A stretch of 64,000 bases of DNA from Collinsella aerofaciens (GTDB lineage: Bacteria > Actinomycetota > Coriobacteriia > Coriobacteriales > Coriobacteriaceae): NCBI RefSeq assembly GCF_015546965.1, contig NZ_JADMUF010000007.1:85136-149135 (forward strand), in the 5' to 3' direction. Below, piece after piece: positions 1 through 7,532 of this stretch. How positions within the stretch are numbered: position 1 is the stretch's first letter; every line of letters begins with the position of its first letter. The notes below the pieces were generated by a model. It was given only the letters and a program-made list of their open reading frames with translations, was not told the DNA's origin and ran no database searches. Made by a program: the position numbers and the translations under genes.

Positions 1-689
1 AACTGCCAACCGTGCATGCCCTCGATCACGCTCGCCGAGATAAGGTAACCCGAACCCGAGACAGCGCAGGACGTCTTGCAGATATTACGCGCGTTGTTGA
101 GGAAGCGAGCCTCACGCAAATACCAGGTGGCATTAGCTGCAGAGATCCACGAGCTGCCGAAATTCTTGGAGTTACGATAGCTCGTGACCACATGGAAGCC
201 CTGGTCAAAGGCATCGTTCATCTTGGAGACGTAATCGCGGGAGATAACGTTATCGGCATCGAAGATAAAGTAGCCCTCAAACGTATCGGGATACTCGTTG
301 AGAATGCGATCGAAACCAAAGTCCATGACCCAGCTCTTGCCCTTACGAGCCAGGTCATTGCGCTCGTAAACAATGGCACCGGCCTCGCGCGCGAGCTGCG
401 CGGTGTTGTCGGTGCAGGCATCGGCGACGACAAAGACCTCGATAAGCTCGGACGGATAATCCTGGTCCTTGATGGAGCGAACGAGGTTGGCGATCACGGC
501 TTCCTCGTTATGCGCCGCAATAAAGAAGGCATAGCGATGGAGTTTTTTGGCCTTGGGAGGCGCGACCTCGCCACGGAGAGCGCCGATGACAAAGAAGACC
601 ACCTGGTACAGAAAGCAGACCGTGAGCAGCGTGACGACAATCTGGTTGAAGATCACGATGGGTGTGTTGGTTTGTAAAAAGGCGAGCAT
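1..689 (-). CDS. Family 2 glycosyltransferase, membrane-anchored (partial, C-terminus beyond the window)
   Basis: The first 229 residues of a glycosyltransferase that would transfer a sugar from a nucleotide-sugar donor to a glycan or lipid acceptor at the inner face of the membrane. An N-terminal membrane segment (about residues 11-38) precedes a GT-A fold. The fold shows FFIAAHNEE near residue 55, FVVADACTDN near 86, and the metal/nucleotide-binding DxD motif as DAD at 144-146. SGSGYLIS follows near the left edge. The ATG at 689 has a GGGAG ribosome site just upstream and a plausible promoter at 724-753. The layout resembles polysaccharide synthases and N-glycosyltransferases such as IcaA/HasA-like enzymes, but the catalytic C-terminal half (ED and QxxRW motifs) is not visible, so substrate and processivity are unknown. 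Confidence 0.85.
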   Translation of the reverse strand, partial: MLAFLQTNTPIVIFNQIVVTLLTVCFLYQVVFFVIGALRGEVAPPKAKKLHRYAFFIAAHNEEAVIANLVRSIKDQDYPSELIEVFVVADACTDNTAQLAREAGAIVYERNDLARKGKSWVMDFGFDRILNEYPDTFEGYFIFDADNVISRDYVSKMNDAFDQGFHVVTSYRNSKNFGSSWISAANATWYLREARFLNNARNICKTSCAVSGSGYLISASVIEGMHGWQ

Positions 690-723
690 GCAGGCTCCCA
701 GGAACGCGTTACGTAAACAAACG

Positions 724-753
724 TATATATTACCGTAGGGTGACCGAGTTCAA
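724..753 (-). promoter_or_regulatory. Candidate promoter for the glycosyltransferase gene
   Basis: On the minus strand a TTGAAC box (748-753) is separated by 18 bases from TATATA (724-729). This places a transcript start roughly 30 bases before the ATG at 689. It is the best sigma-70-like match in the 82-base gap between this gene and the rluA-family gene. Confidence 0.45.
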
Positions 754-771
754 GAAACCACCTAATACTGG

Positions 772-1785
772 CTAGGCTTCGAGAAGACCGAGCTGCGGAA
801 CGATTTCGTCGCCGGCAGCGGTGCGGCCGAGCGAGCGCGGGGCCAGGTCGTCAAGAACCGCAGCGAGATCCCACGGCAGCTCGTCGCGGCACTCAATGCG
901 CTCCCCCGTCACGGGATGGTCGAATGCGACGCGCCAAGAATGAAGGAATTGCCTGGTCAGGCCCTGATCGGCGCGTGAATCGCACTTGCCGTAGAGCGGA
1001 TCGCCCACGCAGGCGTGGTTGATATGGCGCATATGCACGCGAATCTGATGTGTGCGGCCCGTAAACAGGTGGCATTCGACGAGCGTATAGCCGTCGTCAA
1101 AACGCGTGGAATCGAAGCGCTCGAGGACCTTAAAGGTCGTAATGGCCTGGCGCGCAAAGGGATCATCGGATACCGCCATCTTGACACGGTCACGCGTAGA
1201 ACGAGCAATGCCGGTGTTAATGGTGCCCTCATCCATAGCGATATGACCGTGAACGAGCGTAATGTAGCGGCGGTCGAGCGTGCGCGTGCGGATAAGATTT
1301 TGGAGCGCGCGCTGGGTGTCGTCGTCCTTGGCAGCAAGCATGAGGCCCGAGGTATCACGATCCAAACGATGCACGATACCGGGGCGGTCCTCGCCCTGCA
1401 CGGTGCCCAGATGGTCGATACCGCAGTGATAGACCAGGGCATTCGCGAGCGTACCGCTCTCATGACCATGCGCAGGATGGCACACCAGGCCGCGCTGCTT
1501 GGAGAGCACAATGAGATAGTCGTCCTCATAGCGAATGTCGAGCGGGATGGCCTCGGGAATCACATCGGTGGGATCGTGCGGCTCGGGCAAATCGACCGAA
1601 ATTCGGTCGCCGGCTCGCACGGCGTACTTTTTAGACAGGCAGGTCTCGCCATTGACTACTACGGCACCGCCCTCAATCAAATGCGCGCAGGCAGAGCGCG
1701 TAGGACAGCCGTCATTGGCGCCCAGATAGGCGTCAAGACGCTGACCGGCGGCATCGTCGGCAACAAGAATATGGATGTCGGCCAT
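772..1785 (-). CDS. rluD: RluA-family 23S rRNA pseudouridine synthase (RluD type)
   Basis: Converts specific uridines of large-subunit rRNA to pseudouridine. The 337-residue protein has an N-terminal S4 RNA-binding domain (about residues 15-70, RLDAYLG ... VVVNGE) followed by the synthase domain. The RluA signature HRLDRDTSG lies at 139-147, and Asp142 is the expected catalytic residue. GRTHQIRVH is present further on. Its ATG overlaps the TAA stop of lspA by one base (TAATG), so translation is probably coupled. The lspA-rluD order is common in Gram-positive bacteria. Assignment to RluD rather than RluB/RluC-type specificity rests on the S4 domain and on this neighbour. Confidence 0.92.
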   Translation of the reverse strand: MADIHILVADDAAGQRLDAYLGANDGCPTRSACAHLIEGGAVVVNGETCLSKKYAVRAGDRISVDLPEPHDPTDVIPEAIPLDIRYEDDYLIVLSKQRGLVCHPAHGHESGTLANALVYHCGIDHLGTVQGEDRPGIVHRLDRDTSGLMLAAKDDDTQRALQNLIRTRTLDRRYITLVHGHIAMDEGTINTGIARSTRDRVKMAVSDDPFARQAITTFKVLERFDSTRFDDGYTLVECHLFTGRTHQIRVHMRHINHACVGDPLYGKCDSRADQGLTRQFLHSWRVAFDHPVTGERIECRDELPWDLAAVLDDLAPRSLGRTAAGDEIVPQLGLLEA

Positions 1786-2384
1786 TAACGCTCATTCCTT
1801 TCGCGAATCTTTCGGGCACGCTCCCCACGCTGCTTGGCTTTGCGCTTGGCGCGGGCCTCGTCACGGGCGTTAAGCTCGGCGGTCGCATCGACCTCACGGG
1901 CCGCGGGGCTCAAGAACATATAGCCGAAGAGGGCGAGCACGACGCCCACGGTAATGCCGATATCAGCCACATTGAAGACGGGGAAGTCGATGAAGGTGGT
2001 TGCAATAAAATCGGTCACGAAGCCAAAGGCCAAACGATCGATAGCATTGCCGATAGCACCGCCCGCAACCATCGCCATGCCCACAACCTCAAGATGAGCG
2101 AGCTGGGGTGCACGAACGAGGTACATGGCAATAGCGATAATGACCGCCAACGCCAGCACGGCAAACGCGATGCCATGCCCCTCGCCCATGCTAAAGGCAG
2201 CACCGATATTGCGGACAAACATAAAGTCGATGACACCGGGGATGACGGTCACATGCAAAGCGTCGCCCACGGCACGAACCGCAAGCTTGGTAAGCTGGTC
2301 AACAAGCAGCACAACCAGCGCCACCCCACCAGCAACACCCAACCGCCAACGCAAAGGCGGCGTCATATCCCCAGTACGACCCAA
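1785..2384 (-). CDS. lspA: Lipoprotein signal peptidase (signal peptidase II)
   Basis: Cleaves the signal peptide of prolipoproteins after lipid modification of the lipobox cysteine. There are four membrane segments in 199 residues. The two catalytic aspartates are visible in GNAIDRL (Asp116) and FNVADIGI (Asp141), and the conserved N-terminal D-x-x-T-K appears as LLVDQLTKL near residue 30. The protein is longer than most LspA proteins because of a highly charged C-terminal tail after residue 160, rich in Lys, Arg and Glu. The tail is presumably cytoplasmic. It is the first gene of a two-gene unit with the pseudouridine synthase. At least one likely lipoprotein substrate, the CotH protein, is encoded near the right end of the window. 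Confidence 0.96.
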   Translation of the reverse strand: MGRTGDMTPPLRWRLGVAGGVALVVLLVDQLTKLAVRAVGDALHVTVIPGVIDFMFVRNIGAAFSMGEGHGIAFAVLALAVIIAIAMYLVRAPQLAHLEVVGMAMVAGGAIGNAIDRLAFGFVTDFIATTFIDFPVFNVADIGITVGVVLALFGYMFLSPAAREVDATAELNARDEARAKRKAKQRGERARKIRERNER

Positions 2385-2504
2385 ATCAATCCCCTACCCT
2401 CAAGAACATCGAATAACGTTTAGTGCAAGTAATCATCTTATAGTGACACGCATGAAACATGCAGCATATTCATCAACGAAAGCCAAATAACCAGCACAAA
2501 ACAA

Positions 2505-2536
2505 AAGCGACATTCCGAAAACCGGAATGTCGCTTA
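2505..2536 (-). terminator. Intrinsic terminator after ileS
   Basis: A perfect 13-bp inverted repeat (2505-2517 with 2523-2535) with a 5-base loop. On the minus strand it is followed by a T-rich run. It lies 43 bases beyond the ileS stop and separates ileS from lspA. Confidence 0.85.
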
Positions 2537-2578
2537 ATAGCTTTAGTTCCTACAACGGAAACGCCGCGTTACCGCGAC

Positions 2579-5380
2579 CTACAGCGCTTCGGCACAACGT
2601 TTGCAGATATGCGCGTGGCCGTTGTACTCGCCGACGGTGGTGCGATAGTTCCAGCAACGGTCACAGCACTCGCCCTCGGCAGCCTCAATAGCAACGGAAA
2701 GCTCCTCGCCCTGGGTCAGCTCAACATCGGAGACGATGTAGAACTCGGCCAGGTCGACGGCCTTTTCGCCGGTCAGCAGCGCATACATCTCGGCGGGAAC
2801 GACCGCCTTGACGCGGACCTGCTGGCTCTTGGTGAAGGTGCCGGCGGAGCGGGCATCCTCAAGGGCCTTGGTCACGGCGCTACGAAGCTCGAGGGAAGCC
2901 TCGAGCACGCCCTCGAACTCGTTGGCCTCGTCGACCGTGATGGGCGACTTGTACCAATCGAGCAGCGCTGCGTACTTCTGGTGATCGACGCAGCCGGCGG
3001 GCGCATAGGCCATGGCCTCGTCGACCGTGTAGGAAAGGATCGGCTGCAGGTCGCGCATGAGCATCGAGAAGAGCTCGGCCAGCACGGTCTGGGCGCTGCG
3101 ACGCTCGAGCGAGCCGGGCTTCTCGCAGTACAGACGGTCCTTCAGGGCGTCGAGGTACACGTTGGAGAGCTCGGTAACCACGAAGTCGTAGAGTGCACGG
3201 TAAGCGCGCGGGAACTCGTAGCTGGCGTAAGCATCGTCGACCTCGGCCTGGACCTGAGTCAGGCGGGCAACCATGAGCTTGTCGAGCGGCAGCAGGTCGG
3301 CAAAGGCGACTCCATCGGTCTCGGGCTCAAACTGACCCTCGAGCTCGGAGAGCAGGAAGCGCAGCGTGTTGCGGAAACGACGGTAGGCATCGGACGTACG
3401 GGCAAGGATCTCGTGGTCGATGGACACGTCGGAGCTGGTGTCGACGGAGGCAACCCACAGGCGGATGATGTCGGCGCCCATCTCGTCGCAGACCTTGTTG
3501 GGGTCGATGACGTTGCCGAGCGACTTGGACATCTTGCGGCCCTGGCCGTCAAGCGTGAAGCCCTGCGAGACGACTGCCTTGTACGGAGCGTGACCGTTGG
3601 CACCCACCGAGGTAAGCAGCGAGCTCTGGAACCAACCGCGGTGCTGGTCGGAGCCCTCGAGATACACATCCGCCGGATACTCCAGCTCGGGACGGTACTC
3701 ACAGACGGCCTTCCAAGACACGCCAGAGTCCCACCACACGTCGAGGATGTCCTTATCGGCCTTGAGGTGATGGCCGCCGCACTTGGGGCAGACGCAAGCC
3801 TCGCCCAGGTAGCTCTCGGGAGCGTCGGTGAACCAGGCGTCGGAGCCCTTCTCGTGGAAGAGCTTGATGACGGCATCGAGCGTGGCGTCGTTCATGACCT
3901 TCTCGCCGCAGTCGGCGCAGGTGTAGCTGGGGATAGGCACGCCCCAGTTGCGCTGACGGCTGATGCACCAGTCGGGACGCTGCTCGACCATGGCACCGAT
4001 GCGGTTGGCCGCGTGGGCCGGATACCACTTGACGTTCTCGCGAACCTCTTTGCCAGCCTGCTCGCGCAAACCGGTCTTGTCCATCGAGACAAACCACTGG
4101 TCGGTAGCACGGAAGAGCACCGGGTGCTTGCAGCGCCAGCAGTGCGGATAGCTGTGCGTGATCTTCTTCTCGAGGACCAGGGTGCCGCGCTCGCGCAGGA
4201 ACTCGATGATGTGCGGGTTGGCCTCGTCGGTATCCATACCGCTGAAGGGGCCACCGGTGCCAAACTCCTCGCCGGTATAGAACTTGCCGTCGTCATCGAC
4301 CGGCATGCAGATGTCGATGATGCCCTCCTTGAGGCAGGCAAAGTAGTCGTCGACGCCGTGGCCGGGCGAGTTGTGGACGATACCGGTACCGTCGTCGACA
4401 CCGACGTAATCGGCCAGCAACGCCACGCCCTCGACACCGTCAAAGATCGGCTGCTTGTAGTGGATGTGGTGGAAGGTCTCGGCGGGAACCACGTAGGGCT
4501 TGCCGTCGACCATAACCGGGGTGTACACCCAGCCAAACTCCTCGCAGCACTTGGGAGCCAGGTCCTCGAGCATGACCTCGGCACGACCATCGTGCTCAAC
4601 GGCGACGTAGGCGGCACCCGGCTTGAGGGAAACGGCCTGGTCGGAGGGGATGGTCCACGGCGTGGTCGTCCAGATGATAAAGTCGACCGGGCCGTCGAAG
4701 TTCTCGAGGCCGGCGGGCTTGGAGGTCATCTCAAAGCGAACGAAGATGGAGGGGCTCGTCTCGTCGGAGTACTCGATCTCAGCCTCGGCGAGTGCGGTGT
4801 GGCAGTGCTTGCACCAATGAACCGGTTTGTGGCCACGATAGATCATGCCCTTATCGAACATGGCCTTAAAGACCTCGATGTCGGCGGCATCATGCTGGTG
4901 ATAGAGCGTCAGATACGGGTTGTCCCAGTCGCCAAGCACGCCCAGGCGACGGAAGCCGGCCTTCTGCAGCTCGATGTTCTCGACAGCGAACTTATTGCAA
5001 AGCTCGCGGATCTGAGCCGTGGAGGTCTGGTTGAACTTCTCGGTGCCGAGCTTCTCCTCGACCTTATGCTCGATCGGCTGGCCATGGCAGTCCCAACCGG
5101 GGACATAGGGAACCTCATAGCCCTGCATCATCCAGTAGCGGTTGATCATGTCCTTGGAGATCTTGTTCATGGCGTGGCCGATGTGGATCGGGCCGTTGGC
5201 GTACGGAGGGCCGTCGTGCAGCACGAACTTCTTGTGACCCTCGTTCTTCTTCAGAACCTGCTCGTAGACCTTGTTGTCCTGCCAGTCCTTGAGTCGCTTG
5301 GGCTCGGACTTGGAAAGACCGGCACGCATGGGAAAACCGGTCTTGGGCAGATTCATCGTCTGCTTGTACTCGTTTGCCAC
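2579..5380 (-). CDS. ileS: Isoleucyl-tRNA synthetase
   Basis: Charges tRNA-Ile with isoleucine. The class I signature HIGH appears in GPIHIGHAMNK (about residue 67) and KMSKS near residue 616. The editing domain lies between them. A C-terminal zinc finger is visible as CCDRCWNYR ... HICKRC in the last 30 residues. I place the start at the GTG at 5380: it is preceded by AAAGGGG at a good distance, and MANEYKQTMNLPKTGFPMRAG is a normal IleS N-terminus, giving 933 residues. The reading frame stays open 35 codons further upstream, but that stretch falls in the leader terminator. The gene is monocistronic, controlled by the T-box leader at 5424-5722 and closed by the hairpin at 2505-2536. Confidence 0.97.
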   Translation of the reverse strand: MANEYKQTMNLPKTGFPMRAGLSKSEPKRLKDWQDNKVYEQVLKKNEGHKKFVLHDGPPYANGPIHIGHAMNKISKDMINRYWMMQGYEVPYVPGWDCHGQPIEHKVEEKLGTEKFNQTSTAQIRELCNKFAVENIELQKAGFRRLGVLGDWDNPYLTLYHQHDAADIEVFKAMFDKGMIYRGHKPVHWCKHCHTALAEAEIEYSDETSPSIFVRFEMTSKPAGLENFDGPVDFIIWTTTPWTIPSDQAVSLKPGAAYVAVEHDGRAEVMLEDLAPKCCEEFGWVYTPVMVDGKPYVVPAETFHHIHYKQPIFDGVEGVALLADYVGVDDGTGIVHNSPGHGVDDYFACLKEGIIDICMPVDDDGKFYTGEEFGTGGPFSGMDTDEANPHIIEFLRERGTLVLEKKITHSYPHCWRCKHPVLFRATDQWFVSMDKTGLREQAGKEVRENVKWYPAHAANRIGAMVEQRPDWCISRQRNWGVPIPSYTCADCGEKVMNDATLDAVIKLFHEKGSDAWFTDAPESYLGEACVCPKCGGHHLKADKDILDVWWDSGVSWKAVCEYRPELEYPADVYLEGSDQHRGWFQSSLLTSVGANGHAPYKAVVSQGFTLDGQGRKMSKSLGNVIDPNKVCDEMGADIIRLWVASVDTSSDVSIDHEILARTSDAYRRFRNTLRFLLSELEGQFEPETDGVAFADLLPLDKLMVARLTQVQAEVDDAYASYEFPRAYRALYDFVVTELSNVYLDALKDRLYCEKPGSLERRSAQTVLAELFSMLMRDLQPILSYTVDEAMAYAPAGCVDHQKYAALLDWYKSPITVDEANEFEGVLEASLELRSAVTKALEDARSAGTFTKSQQVRVKAVVPAEMYALLTGEKAVDLAEFYIVSDVELTQGEELSVAIEAAEGECCDRCWNYRTTVGEYNGHAHICKRCAEAL

Positions 5381-5423
5381 GGTACCCCTTTCATGTCGTG
5401 GGCGCGCACGCCCGTTGGGCACC

Positions 5424-5722
5424 AAAAAAGCGCCCGTCCCTACAAGCTGGGACGAAGCGCCACAAAACGAGCTGTACGCCCGCAAAAGCTCTTCGCTTAA
5501 CCACCCAGCTTAGATGCCCTCGCCCGCGTATTCGCGCGCTCACATCCGTTACTCGGCTGGCCTGTATCGACGACCATCTCGGCGATGTCTACTAAGACGA
5601 ACCTGCGCGGCACGTCCGTTGGGACCGCAGCTCCGGGGTGATTTTCATCGGTCGCATGCACGGGTTCTCAGCGCTCCCCGCTCTCTGTAGCATGCGGACG
5701 GCCGACTACTCGTCCCCATCAA
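5424..5722 (-). promoter_or_regulatory. T-box riboswitch (tRNA-Ile sensing) with leader terminator
   Basis: The leader of ileS reads as a T-box element. Stem I carries an AG-rich bulge and a CTGAGA distal loop. The specifier loop GAAAATCACC contains the isoleucine codon ATC (5640-5642). The T-box sequence is present as GGGTGGT (about 5500-5506), whose TGGT would pair with the ACCA end of uncharged tRNA-Ile. Further on is an intrinsic terminator, a stem of 5430-5440 with 5449-5460 and a T6 run at 5424-5429. Uncharged tRNA-Ile should stabilise the antiterminator and let transcription continue into ileS, so control appears to be at transcription. Confidence 0.92.
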
Positions 5723-5736
5723 CGCTTATGCGGAGT

Positions 5737-5765
5737 ATGCTAGCACGTTCAGCGCCGGCGAAAAA
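5737..5765 (-). promoter_or_regulatory. Candidate promoter of the ileS T-box leader
   Basis: On the minus strand, an extended -10 TGCTAGCAT (TAGCAT at 5737-5742) lies 17 bases from a weak TTTTTC -35 (5760-5765). The predicted start falls just before stem I of the T-box. The rest of the 5381-5866 gap holds only the riboswitch and the ribosome site of the divergent gene at 5867. Confidence 0.35.
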
Positions 5766-5866
5766 CCCTCAACACTGGTTTTATACGTTCGAAATTTCTC
5801 GCGACTGTGGACCTTCTCTTGGAGCAAAATACCTGAAAGCACTTTATCGAACGAAAGAAGGTTGCT

Positions 5867-6949
5867 ATGCGCACGATTGGAATGAGCGACTACACCGTTG
5901 GCGAGGATTGCTTTGACGAGCTGTCCGGCGCGCTGGCCGAGTACGGCGCGAAGAAGGTCGCGATCATCGGTGGCAAGCGGGCACTGGCCGCAGCACTTCC
6001 CGGTATCGAAGCTGCGCTGGCGGGTACCGACGTCGAAATTCTAGAGACGCGCGTCTACGGCACCAACAGTACGCGTGCCAATATCGCCAAGGTCGTGAAC
6101 TCCCCTGCCTGCCAGGAAGCCGACGTGCTTATTGCATGCGGTGGCGGCAAGGCGCTCGACACCGTGAAGACCGCAGCTATCGAGCTCAAGAAGATCGTCT
6201 TTACGGTGCCTACAATCTGTTCCAACTGCTCCGCCGCGACCGCCATTGCCGTCGTGTACAACGACGACGGCTCGCTCGAGGGCTATTCGTACCCCAACCG
6301 ACCGGCGCACATCTTCATCAACCCCAAGATCATCGCCGAAGCACCGGCAGAGTACTTCTGGGCCGGCGTAGGCGATGCCCTGTCTAAGCAGCCCGAGGTC
6401 GAGTACGCCACGAGCGCCGGTAATTTGGAGCACACTGCCGGTCTTGGCCTGGCGCTTGCCCACACCTGCTCCGAGCCGCTGTTTACCTATGGCGTCCAGG
6501 GTCTTGAGGACGTGCGCCAGGACCTGTCGAGCGAGGCCGTCAAGCAGATCGCGCTCGACATCGTGGTCAACACGGGCTATGTCTCGAACCTGACCAACCA
6601 GAACGATTACTACTACAACTCGAGCGTGGCACACGCGTTCTACAACGCTACCTGCAGCATTCCGCGCGAGGGCACCTACCTGCACGGCGAGGTCGTGAGC
6701 CTGGGCGTGCTGGTACTGTTTGCCTATACGGGAGACACCGAGAACCTTGAGCGCTACGCCGCCTTTAACAAGCAGATGGGCCTGCCCGTGACGCTCGAGC
6801 AGGTCGGGCTTTCCGAGTCCGATATCCCGGCCCTGTGCGAGTTCGCACACGCCACCAACGAGTGGAAGCAGGGAAACCCGGAGCCCTTCACCGACGAGAA
6901 GTTCGCCGCCGCCATCAAGGCCACCAACGCCTACGGCCACACGCTCTAG
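5867..6949 (+). CDS. Glycerol dehydrogenase-like, iron-containing alcohol dehydrogenase family
   Basis: A 360-residue NAD-dependent polyol/alcohol dehydrogenase of the GldA type. The N-terminal nucleotide-binding half contains CGGGKALDTVK (about residues 91-101) and the following PTICSNCSA. Metal ligands are visible as Asp in GVGDALSK (about 170), His in SVAHAFYN (about 256) and His in LHGEVVSLG (about 273). The ATG is preceded by AAAGAAGG. It is one of few plus-strand genes in the window. It stands alone between the ileS leader and a strong terminator at 6961-7002. Glycerol or a related diol or hydroxyketone is the most likely substrate, but the family has drifted to other uses. Confidence 0.8.
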   Translation: MRTIGMSDYTVGEDCFDELSGALAEYGAKKVAIIGGKRALAAALPGIEAALAGTDVEILETRVYGTNSTRANIAKVVNSPACQEADVLIACGGGKALDTVKTAAIELKKIVFTVPTICSNCSAATAIAVVYNDDGSLEGYSYPNRPAHIFINPKIIAEAPAEYFWAGVGDALSKQPEVEYATSAGNLEHTAGLGLALAHTCSEPLFTYGVQGLEDVRQDLSSEAVKQIALDIVVNTGYVSNLTNQNDYYYNSSVAHAFYNATCSIPREGTYLHGEVVSLGVLVLFAYTGDTENLERYAAFNKQMGLPVTLEQVGLSESDIPALCEFAHATNEWKQGNPEPFTDEKFAAAIKATNAYGHTL

Positions 6950-6960
6950 GCCTAACCCAA

Positions 6961-7002
6961 AACCACCACAAAGGGGACAGGCACCTTTGTGGTGGTTTTT
7001 TT
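6961..7002. terminator. Bidirectional intrinsic terminator between gldA-like gene and DUF523 gene
   Basis: A perfect 14-bp inverted repeat (6961-6974 with 6984-6997) with a 9-base loop. It is followed by a T run on the plus strand and by TTTTGG on the minus strand, so it can end transcription from both sides. The loop and inner stem contain GGGGACAGGCACC, which resembles REP-type palindromes (see findings). Confidence 0.85.
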
Positions 7003-7456
7003 ATTGCTCAAGTATTTTGGGGTCGAACTCGCTAGCCGGAACGACGCGGTAGCCGTGACGCAGCAACAGATCGACGAAAACGCCGTTACCCGCGGTGAGC
7101 GTACCGCTAAAGGTGCCATCGTAGACGCGACCCACACCGCACGAGGGGCTACGGTCCTGCAAGACGCACGCAGCGATCTGGGACGGGCCGCCCGCCTGCT
7201 CGCACATGTCGAGCGCGCGCTCGGCACCCAGGCGAAACTCGCGATCGACTGAGGTACCCTCGCAGGTACGGACCTCGCCGTTCACAATCTCGGACGGCTT
7301 GCGCGGCGTGGGCAGGCCGCCAAAGACCTCAGGGCACACCAAGAGGACCTCGGTCCCCGTGCGCTCGCAAGCCTCGACCAGCTCTCGATGATAGTTGTCG
7401 AGCCCGTTATACTTGCAGCTCTCGCCCATTAAGCAGGCACTTACCACGATCTTCAT
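7001..7456 (-). CDS. DUF523 family protein (possible TudS-like desulfidase)
   Basis: A 151-residue soluble protein. It has the conserved cysteine pattern of DUF523: SACLMGESCKYNG at the N-terminus, LVCPEVFGGLPTPR near residue 40, and LQDRSPSCG near residue 100. Some members, such as TudS, are iron-sulfur enzymes that remove sulfur from thiouracil; others are uncharacterised. The start is the ATG at 7456, preceded by GGGGAG eight bases away. An open stretch of 21 codons further upstream runs through the ftsH terminator and is not expected to be translated. Its role here is unknown; a housekeeping role in thiolated-nucleotide or sulfur metabolism is a guess from the family. Confidence 0.75.
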   Translation of the reverse strand: MKIVVSACLMGESCKYNGLDNYHRELVEACERTGTEVLLVCPEVFGGLPTPRKPSEIVNGEVRTCEGTSVDREFRLGAERALDMCEQAGGPSQIAACVLQDRSPSCGVGRVYDGTFSGTLTAGNGVFVDLLLRHGYRVVPASEFDPKILEQ

Positions 7457-7479
7457 ATACAACACTCCCCACGCAAAAC

Positions 7480-7510
7480 GCCCCATTTGAGATGGACACT
7501 CAAATGGGGC
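7480..7510 (-). terminator. Intrinsic terminator after ftsH
   Basis: An 11-bp perfect inverted repeat (7480-7490 with 7500-7510) with a 9-base loop. It is followed on the minus strand by GTTTTG. It lies 23 bases past the ftsH stop and just upstream of the DUF523 ribosome site. Confidence 0.75.
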
Positions 7511-7532
7511 GATTGACATTGCGTAACTAGTA

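Noticed and set aside
12-677. Plus-strand 221-codon frame at the left edge
   Set aside because: The minus strand of the same stretch encodes a glycosyltransferase with a DAD motif, a ribosome site and a promoter.
2459-5500. 1013-codon plus-strand open frame opposite ileS
   Set aside because: It is the shadow of ileS created by high-GC codon bias. The product is a Val/Leu/Gly/Asp-rich sequence without any recognisable domain, and the minus-strand frame has full IleS motifs.
5638-5916. 92-codon plus-strand frame before the dehydrogenase gene
   Set aside because: It lies over the T-box leader of ileS and runs out of frame into the dehydrogenase gene; no ribosome site.
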